Shown in pieces: positions 16,849-21,329 of a stretch of DNA of 21,329 bases (position 1 is its first letter; each line of letters opens with the position of its first letter). The translations under genes and the position numbers were made by a program. Below the pieces are notes generated by a model. That model ran no database searches, was not told the DNA's origin, and was given only the letters and a program-made list of their open reading frames with translations. Location of the stretch: NCBI GenBank assembly GCA_937916075.1, contig CALGHW010000203.1:1-21329 (forward strand). The letters run 5' to 3'. This DNA is from an uncultured Prevotella sp. (GTDB taxonomy: Bacteria > Bacteroidota > Bacteroidia > Bacteroidales > Bacteroidaceae).

Positions 16849-17039
16849 GCCAGTTTGGGAGTTTGGGTGAGAACAGTCCGGACGAGGTAGTCGGGCATGA
16901 CGGGCTTGCCCATGGCGTTTTTGCCGCAGTCAGCTGTCTGGCAGGTTACATCCAGACACTTGTTGCTGTCTGCTGCCAGTGCCACATTTGAATGGGTGTC
17001 ATCTACAAAAAGAATCCTACAGTTCGCTATGTCCATCAT
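16845..17039 (-). CDS. Internally deleted receiver-domain protein (64 residues)
   Basis: The protein begins MMDIANCRILFVDDTHSN, a proper first strand and acidic pair of a response-regulator receiver. It then jumps to 'ALAADSNKCLDV...DCGKNAMGKPVMPDYLVRTVL', which matches the last third of such a domain (ALTA-like motif, G.NA, and the conserved Lys-Pro). The middle, including the phosphoacceptor Asp, is missing, so about half of a usual 120-residue receiver is gone without losing the frame. The stop overlaps the kinase start as ATGA, so translation of this small gene probably feeds the kinase. It cannot be phosphorylated in the normal way. It may be a decayed gene kept for coupling, or a small kinase-binding protein. 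A pseudogene call is equally defensible. Confidence 0.72.
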   Translation of the reverse strand: MMDIANCRILFVDDTHSNVALAADSNKCLDVTCQTADCGKNAMGKPVMPDYLVRTVLTQTPKLA

Positions 17040-17151
17040 TCTGATAACTAATCATTAGACAATACTTCTCTTCCTCGTTTTACGGCTTTTCGATGGCTTG
17101 ATATTGGTTTGTCGCTTCGGATAAATAGGTGGTTGCCATCTTTTTTGGTTG

Positions 17152-17159
17152 CAAAAATA
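17152..17159 (-). promoter_or_regulatory. Possible -7 element for the kinase unit
   Basis: TATTTTTG on the minus strand fits TAnnTTTG and would give a leader of about 105 nt before the small receiver gene. No -33 TTTG is visible, and in AT-rich DNA such a match could be accidental. Confidence 0.4.
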
Positions 17160-17392
17160 CCAACTATTTTATACATATCTATAATAAGGAAGGTTAAAAT
17201 CTGTCAAAATCCTTTGTTTTTTATGGGTGCCAGCAGAAACGTGTATGAAAAAGGCATACTCAGAGATTCTCATTTTTGCTTTTTACTTGTTGGCAGAAAA
17301 GCTGTACGGTTGAGATATAAAGCATAAAAATATAAATATTTTTCATATTTGTTCAAAGGCTTCTTCAGGGCGCTTTAAACGGCTAAAATGAG

Positions 17393-17473
17393 AAATTTGC
17401 CTGATTACGAAGAGAAAGTTGCCAAGTTTCTATGAGAAATCAGGCAACTTTCTCTTCGTAATCAGGCAAATTT
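17393..17473. repeat. Perfect 31-bp inverted repeat
   Basis: Arms at 17393-17423 and 17443-17473 are exact reverse complements over 31 bp, separated by 19 nt. The 19-nt spacer can itself form a 5-bp stem with a triloop (17427-17431 with 17435-17439). The ten bases AATCAGGCAA also occur twice in direct orientation, at 17439-17448 and 17460-17469. It sits between divergent genes, where a terminator is not expected. Confidence 0.9.
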
Positions 17474-17619
17474 ATTTTCTTGTTGTGGATAAATGTAATA
17501 AAATATCATTGCAAATGCTTCGTCTTACCTCCCCTGTCTTTTTCTGCCTTACAGGTCGGATTGTCTTTCCACCGCACTAATCTGCCCGAACCTTGCAAAG
17601 GTTTACGAGGCTTTTATAC

Positions 17620-17650
17620 TTGAGAATTTCCTCGTGACAGAATACTTTTG
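17620..17650 (+). promoter_or_regulatory. GH2 promoter (-33/-7)
   Basis: A TTG at 17620-17622 is followed after 20 nt by TACTTTTG (17643-17650), the spacing expected for Bacteroidetes sigma-A promoters. A second -7-like match, TAAATTTG, lies at 17652-17659. The predicted leader is about 45 nt. Confidence 0.65.
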
Positions 17651-17702
17651 CTAAATTTGCACCCAATACTACTATTTATCGATTCACACATAGACCATTA
17701 TT

Positions 17703-20522
17703 ATGTTAAGACACATTTTTTTATGGGCGGCCTTGACTGGCTCACTGGCCACATCGGGCCAACAGACAGAAGTGAGATACCTGTCAGGACGCGACGTCGA
17801 CCATACCGTGCAGTGGGACTTCCTCTGTTCCAAGGGGATGAACAGCGGCAAGTGGCGCAAGATAGCCGTGCCCTCCTGCTGGGAACAACAGGGATTCGGA
17901 CAATATATCTACGGGCGCTTCTACAAGAAGTCCGGCGGCAAGGCCAGTGACGAGACGGGCCTGTACCGCTACACCTTTCAGGTGCCGGACGGCTGGCGCG
18001 ACAAGACCGTACAACTGGTGTTTGAGGGCGTGATGACCGACGCCACCGTGACGGTCAACGGCCGACAGGCCGGAGCTACCCACCAGGGCGGGTTTACCGC
18101 TTTTAGCTACGATGTGTCGGGGCTGGTCGGCTATGGCAAGAAAAACACGCTGGAAGTGGCTGTGGCCAAGGAGTCGAAAGACCGTTCGGTCAACTCGGCC
18201 GAGCGTCGGGCCGACTGGTGGCTCTTTGGCGGCATCTACCGGCCCGTGTATCTGCGGGCGCTGCCCAAGACCCATATCGACCGTGTGGCTGTCGACGCCC
18301 GGGCCGACGGCACGTTGCGCCTGCGGCTTGTTGCCCAAGGGCTGGCCGACGGCAGTAGGCTGGAACTGTCGCTGCCCGGACAGCCGAAGAAGGCCCTCGC
18401 CTTGACCGGACAGGCCGAACAGACGGTGCAGACCCACTGGGACGGCATACAGCCTTGGGACCCGGAACACCCCCGGCTCTATGACCTGACCTTGCGATTA
18501 GTGGCCCCCGACGGCATGGTGGCCCATGAGACCACCGAGCGCATAGGCTTCCGGACCGTGGAGTTCCGCCGGCGCGACGGATTTTACCTCAATGGCACGA
18601 AGCTGCAGATACGGGGCATCAACCGCCACTGCTTCTATCCCGAGACGGGCCGCGCCACCTCCCACCGGCAGGACGTGGCCGACATCAAGCTCATCAAGGC
18701 CATGAACGCCAACGCCATCCGCTCACACTATCCGCCCGGCAGTAGGCTGCTCGACATTTGCGACTCGCTCGGTGTGCTTTATTTCGACGAGCTGCCCGGA
18801 TGGCAGAATGCTTACAACAACACGGTGGGGCCGAGAATCCTGCGGGAGATGATGGCCGAGGATGCCAACCATCCCTGTGTCTTTGCCTGGGGCAACGGCA
18901 ACGAGGGTGGCTTCAACCTGTCGCTCGACTCGCTCTTTGCCCGCCACGACCTGCAGCAGCGCCATGTGGTGCATCCCTGGGCACGCTTTGACGGCGTGGA
19001 CGCCCATCACTACCCCGCCTATCAGACGGGCGCGGGCCGGCTGCACAACGGTTATGAGGTGTTTATGCCCACCGAGTTTCTCCACAGCCAGTATGACAAG
19101 GGTGGCGGCGCGTCGCTCGACGAGTATTGGGCCCACTGGCAGCAGAACCCGCTCTTTGCCGGCGGCTTTATCTGGGCCTGGGTGGACGAGGGCGTGAGCC
19201 GCACCGACCGCAAAGGACAGATAGACACCGACGGCACCAATGCGCCCGACGGCGTGGTGGGACCCCACCGGGAGCGCGAGGCCAGCTGGTTTACCATCCG
19301 TGACGTGTGGTCGCCGATACAGATAGCCCCCGTGGCCGTGCGCCCCGGTTGGGACGGACGGCTGCTGATAGACAACCGCAACCTGTTCAGCCGGCTGTCG
19401 GAGGTGAGGATGACGTATGAGGTGGTGGCGCTGCCCGCTCCGCGGGCCGTGTCGGCCCGTGGCTATGGCGTGCTGGAGCGGGGCGAGGTGGCTCTACCCA
19501 GTGTCGCTCCCGGAGAGCGGGCTGCCGTGCGGCTGCCCGTTTCCGAGCGTTGGGCGGCTGGCGACGTGCTCCGGCTGACAGCGCTCAGCCAGCAAGGCGA
19601 CACGGTCAACGTGTGGACCTGGCCGATGAAGTATGCCGATGAGTACTGGCAGGCCCGGCAGCCGATAACCCGAGAGTCGTTTGGGAGCTTCCGGGCCACG
19701 GTGGAGGGCACCACGCTCCAGTCGGCCGGTGGGGTCAAGGCCGTGTTTGACGAGCAGACTGGTCTGCTCTCCCATCTGTATGTCAAGGACAGGGAGATAC
19801 CTTTCAATAATGGTCCGGTGCCGGTGGGCATGAAGATGAGGCTGCAGAAGATAACCCGCAGGAGCGAGGGAGGCGATGCCCTGCTCGTGATGCACTATGC
19901 GGGTGCGGCCGACTCCATCGTCTGGCGGATGACCAGCGACGGGCTCTTGGGCATGGACGCCGTCATCCTGAACCGTAAGGACGGTGGCAAGTTTGGCGGA
20001 GAGTTTTTTGACAAGGATGTGCGCAACTTGGGCTTCTCCTTCTCTTATCCCGAGCGGGAGGTGAAGGCCATGCGCTGGATGGGGCGCGGCCCTTACCGGG
20101 TGTGGCGCAACCGGCAGCGGGGCACGCTCTATGGAGTGTGGCAGAAGGCTTACAACAACACGGTGACAGGTCAGCCCGACAGTGACGGGCGGCTGGTTTA
20201 TCCCGAGTTTAAGGGCTATCACGCCAATCTTTACTGGGCCGAGATGCAGTCGGATACCTGTCCCTTCACAGTATATACCGAGACCGACGGCCTCTACTAC
20301 CGGGTGTTCACGCCCGAGGAGCCCCGGGAGCGCAATGGCGGGGAGCATACCATGCAGCCATTCCCCGAGGGCGACCTGTCGTTTTTGTTGGAGATACCCG
20401 GCATGCGTTCTTACAAGCCTATCGAGCAGTTGGGCCCCCAGGCGCAGCCCAGCCATATCCGCATCAACAAGGGCGACGATGGCTTGCGGATCAAGCTCTG
20501 GTTTGACTTTAGAAACAAGTAA
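17703..20522 (+). CDS. Exported glycoside hydrolase family 2 (beta-galactosidase-like)
   Basis: This 939-residue enzyme has a signal peptide (MLRHIFLWAALTGSLATSGQ). Domains in order: sugar-binding jelly roll (about 35-185), Ig-like domain (about 190-285), TIM barrel (about 289-535), a further beta domain (about 540-655), and a C-terminal domain like the LacZ small-chain domain (about 660-935, with 'WMGRGPYRVWRNR'). The acid/base is Glu401 in WGNGNEGGFN, and the nucleophile is Glu458 in MPTEFLHSQYDKGG, aligning with LacZ motifs. 'RGINRH' and 'SHYPPGSRLLDICDSLG' line the active site. GH2 enzymes hydrolyse beta-galactosides, glucuronides or mannosides by a retaining mechanism; the exact substrate is not readable here. 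It has its own promoter and a terminator-like hairpin downstream, with no transporter or sulfatase gene beside it, so it is not part of a visible polysaccharide locus. Confidence 0.93.
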   Translation: MLRHIFLWAALTGSLATSGQQTEVRYLSGRDVDHTVQWDFLCSKGMNSGKWRKIAVPSCWEQQGFGQYIYGRFYKKSGGKASDETGLYRYTFQVPDGWRDKTVQLVFEGVMTDATVTVNGRQAGATHQGGFTAFSYDVSGLVGYGKKNTLEVAVAKESKDRSVNSAERRADWWLFGGIYRPVYLRALPKTHIDRVAVDARADGTLRLRLVAQGLADGSRLELSLPGQPKKALALTGQAEQTVQTHWDGIQPWDPEHPRLYDLTLRLVAPDGMVAHETTERIGFRTVEFRRRDGFYLNGTKLQIRGINRHCFYPETGRATSHRQDVADIKLIKAMNANAIRSHYPPGSRLLDICDSLGVLYFDELPGWQNAYNNTVGPRILREMMAEDANHPCVFAWGNGNEGGFNLSLDSLFARHDLQQRHVVHPWARFDGVDAHHYPAYQTGAGRLHNGYEVFMPTEFLHSQYDKGGGASLDEYWAHWQQNPLFAGGFIWAWVDEGVSRTDRKGQIDTDGTNAPDGVVGPHREREASWFTIRDVWSPIQIAPVAVRPGWDGRLLIDNRNLFSRLSEVRMTYEVVALPAPRAVSARGYGVLERGEVALPSVAPGERAAVRLPVSERWAAGDVLRLTALSQQGDTVNVWTWPMKYADEYWQARQPITRESFGSFRATVEGTTLQSAGGVKAVFDEQTGLLSHLYVKDREIPFNNGPVPVGMKMRLQKITRRSEGGDALLVMHYAGAADSIVWRMTSDGLLGMDAVILNRKDGGKFGGEFFDKDVRNLGFSFSYPEREVKAMRWMGRGPYRVWRNRQRGTLYGVWQKAYNNTVTGQPDSDGRLVYPEFKGYHANLYWAEMQSDTCPFTVYTETDGLYYRVFTPEEPRERNGGEHTMQPFPEGDLSFLLEIPGMRSYKPIEQLGPQAQPSHIRINKGDDGLRIKLWFDFRNK

Positions 20523-20576
20523 TAAGCATGGATGTGTCCTGTGAGGGTGTTGTGCCGTCAATCTGATTCTCTGTGC

Positions 20577-20700
20577 CCCTGAAAGGGCAAAAGTATTGAA
20601 TAAGTAGGTATTCAATGCTTTTGCCCTTTCTGGGCTACTTTATTTTATGCTACACCACCCAGGGCGGTGCCCTGGGCTGGGTGCTTTAAGGCAAGCGGCA
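20577..20700 (+). repeat. Intergenic repeat of the 'TQGxALG' type
   Basis: After the long stem-loop, 20651-20685 reads YTTQGGALGWVL in one frame and folds into an 8-bp stem with a triloop (20658-20665 with 20669-20676). From memory, palindromic intergenic elements that translate to 'TQG.ALG' and sit next to a 'CP..GQK'-like hairpin are scattered through many Bacteroidota genomes. Only one copy is in the window, so the repeat nature cannot be shown here. Confidence 0.4.
20581..20630 (+). terminator. Long stem-loop downstream of the GH2 gene
   Basis: A 21-bp stem with one mismatch (arms 20581-20601 and 20610-20630, 8-nt loop) lies 58 nt past the GH2 stop, followed by TA-rich sequence with short T runs. 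It can end the GH2 transcript. It also appears to be the first half of an intergenic repeat that continues to about 20700. Confidence 0.65.
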
Positions 20701-20743
20701 GAGCCGAGCGCACTGCTCTTATCTGTCTTGATATATACTTACG

Positions 20744-20840
20744 TCACCTTGGTACACAGGCCTCTTATAGAGGCAAGACGGATTGTCTGATGGATGGATA
20801 TGGTTGTACCCTTCCCCTGGCGATAAGTTTACCAAGGTGA
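20744..20840. other. Structured spacer with an 11-bp perfect inverted repeat
   Basis: Arms 20744-20754 and 20830-20840 are exact reverse complements of 11 bp. The enclosed 75 nt include a 5-bp hairpin (20760-20774). No promoter or gene is evident. It could be a degenerate repeat or part of an RNA. Confidence 0.35.
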
Positions 20841-20875
20841 ATGGCGAAATCGGGAATAAGATGATGTAGGGGTAT

Positions 20876-20914
20876 AAAAAAAAGAATGCGGTATGAATCA
20901 CTCACCCCGCACTC
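20876..20914 (-). terminator. Intrinsic terminator of the small-peptide unit
   Basis: On the minus strand an 8-bp stem with one G-U pair (arms 20914-20907 and 20891-20884) is followed by eight T residues (20883-20876). It begins 5 nt past the stop of the 31-codon gene. Confidence 0.85.
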
Positions 20915-20918
20915 CTTC

Positions 20919-21014
20919 CTAACGGATATTGGTATGAATCAGAGTGATAACACTCAGAACAGTCATAATCATAACCGATACCAATACGACCGTTGTTTGA
21001 AAATCTAATAACAT
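20919..21014 (-). CDS. 31-residue hydrophobic membrane peptide
   Basis: The peptide starts at ATG 21014 (MLLDFQTTVVLVSVMIMTVL...) and ends in HTNIR. It is essentially one membrane helix (about residues 8-26) with Asp4 at the front and Arg31 at the end. AAGG lies about 8 nt before the ATG. A longer in-frame start at 21110 lies upstream of the predicted transcription start, so it is not used. The gene sits in its own unit: promoter at 21082-21112, a 6-bp 5' hairpin (21061-21077), about 60 nt of leader, and a terminator right after the stop, for a transcript near 200 nt. I do not recognise the family. Options are a small regulatory membrane protein, a type I toxin-like peptide, or a small RNA with an accidental frame. 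Confidence 0.6.
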   Translation of the reverse strand: MLLDFQTTVVLVSVMIMTVLSVITLIHTNIR

Positions 21015-21060
21015 AATCTTTACCTTAAATCTATTAACTACTAACCTAATGAATAACAGT

Positions 21061-21077
21061 GCTTTCATCTCGAAAGC
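21061..21077 (-). other. 5'-leader hairpin of the small-peptide transcript
   Basis: A perfect 6-bp stem (gctttc with gaaagc, 5-nt loop) lies right at the predicted transcription start, a placement known to protect short RNAs from 5' decay. Confidence 0.5.
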
Positions 21078-21081
21078 ATTG

Positions 21082-21112
21082 CAAAGGTACAAAGTTTTGT
21101 GTTCGCACACAA
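21082..21112 (-). promoter_or_regulatory. Promoter of the small-peptide unit
   Basis: On the minus strand TTG (21112-21110) and TACCTTTG (21089-21082) are separated by exactly 20 nt, a full match to the Bacteroidetes -33/-7 arrangement. Transcription should begin near 21077. Confidence 0.75.
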
Positions 21113-21250
21113 GAAATAAGGAAAAAAATGCTTGTTTTTTTTATTTCTTTTTGATTTAAGTCAATCATTGGCCTCAAATGCAACACATTTTAGCAGATAT
21201 GCCACATCATGGCGTATGGATATCAGGCCTGTATCTCCCTCTCTGTGTGT

Positions 21251-21329
21251 CTATTTCTCAGAGAAGAGCACTTGGACGATGGTTTGTCCCACGGCTTGCA
21301 GGGTGCTTTTGTCTATCTGTTCCATGACA
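21251..21329 (-). CDS. 3' end of a gene, possibly M28-family peptidase
   Basis: The last 25 codons of a minus-strand gene enter from the right edge and end at TAG (21253-21251), with the sequence VMEQIDKSTLQAVGQTIVQVLFSEK in two parts: an acidic 'MEQID' turn and an amphipathic helix. This resembles the closing 'D.MD.ID..TL.AVG' helix of Bacteroidota M28 aminopeptidases and glutaminyl-cyclase-like enzymes, but the fragment is too short for a firm call. Downstream (21197-21217) a weak hairpin with no T run is the only terminator candidate. Confidence 0.5.
   Translation of the reverse strand, partial: VMEQIDKSTLQAVGQTIVQVLFSEK

Larger units (their letters stand above)
17040..17702. other. Divergent AT-rich regulatory region
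   Basis: This 663-nt spacer separates the leftward kinase unit from the rightward GH2 gene. It contains a probable kinase-unit -7 element, a long inverted repeat (17393-17473), and the GH2 promoter close to its right end. I find no supported protein gene in it; short open frames here have poor composition and no start context. Confidence 0.6.

Noticed and set aside
17109..17327. 72-codon plus-strand frame in the divergent spacer
   Set aside because: Composition is that of AT-rich non-coding DNA, and it runs across the probable kinase promoter.
17393..17473. Inverted repeat as an invertible promoter switch
   Set aside because: The 19-nt spacer is too short to carry a promoter between recombination sites and no invertase gene is present.
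20719..20901. 60-codon minus-strand frame with a hydrophobic start
   Set aside because: Its start lies within the terminator of the small-peptide unit, and it has no promoter or ribosome-binding site.
20919..21110. 63-codon version of the small-peptide frame
   Set aside because: Its ATG lies between the -33 and -7 elements, upstream of the predicted transcription start; the 31-codon form is favoured.
1..21329. CRISPR arrays, tRNA or rRNA genes, transposases, integrases
   Set aside because: I looked on both strands and saw no regularly spaced direct repeats, no tRNA-like cloverleaf and no transposase or recombinase motifs.

Overview
The window looks like a chromosomal segment from a member of the Bacteroidota, most likely a Prevotellaceae relative. 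Reasons: several promoters fit the Bacteroidetes -7 element TAnnTTTG, in two cases with a TTG about 20 nt upstream; the lipoprotein fimbrillins are of the Bacteroidales type V pilus kind; DUF3575 proteins and an extracytoplasmic GH2 enzyme are present; and GC-rich genes are separated by AT-rich spacers. Family names come from reading the translated sequences; no database search was possible.

Layout. Positions 1-48 hold the 5' end of a minus-strand gene leaving the window. Positions 189-14043 hold a nine-gene minus-strand cluster, transcribed right to left: a DUF3575 protein with a long charged tail, an overlapping DUF5119/FimB-like lipoprotein, three fimbrillin-type lipoproteins, a short DUF3575 protein, an 876-residue OmpA-like protein, a ~700-residue outer-membrane barrel protein and a TPR protein, closed by a strong terminator at 122-162. 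A probable promoter lies at 14067-14074. Hairpins follow two of the fimbrillin genes and may set the ratio of pilin to accessory mRNA.

Upstream, 14452-17039 carries a minus-strand signalling unit: a 64-residue internally deleted receiver domain whose stop overlaps the start of a membrane histidine kinase, followed by a complete stand-alone receiver protein. No DNA-binding output domain is visible. A 663-nt AT-rich spacer (17040-17702) with a perfect 31-bp inverted repeat separates this unit from a divergent plus-strand GH2 glycosidase (17703-20522).

The right end (20523-21329) has a hairpin-rich repeat resembling the dispersed 'TQGxALG' intergenic element, a compact minus-strand transcription unit (promoter, 5' hairpin, 31-codon hydrophobic peptide, terminator), and the 3' end of a further minus-strand gene, perhaps an M28-type peptidase.

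Working model (inference): the cluster builds a type V pilus from lipoprotein precursors processed at a conserved Arg site. The DUF3575, OmpA-like, barrel and TPR genes would form an envelope module for anchoring, export or assembly, and the neighbouring kinase/receiver pair is a candidate regulator. The least explained parts are that four-gene envelope module, the deleted receiver, the small membrane-peptide unit and the long inverted repeat.
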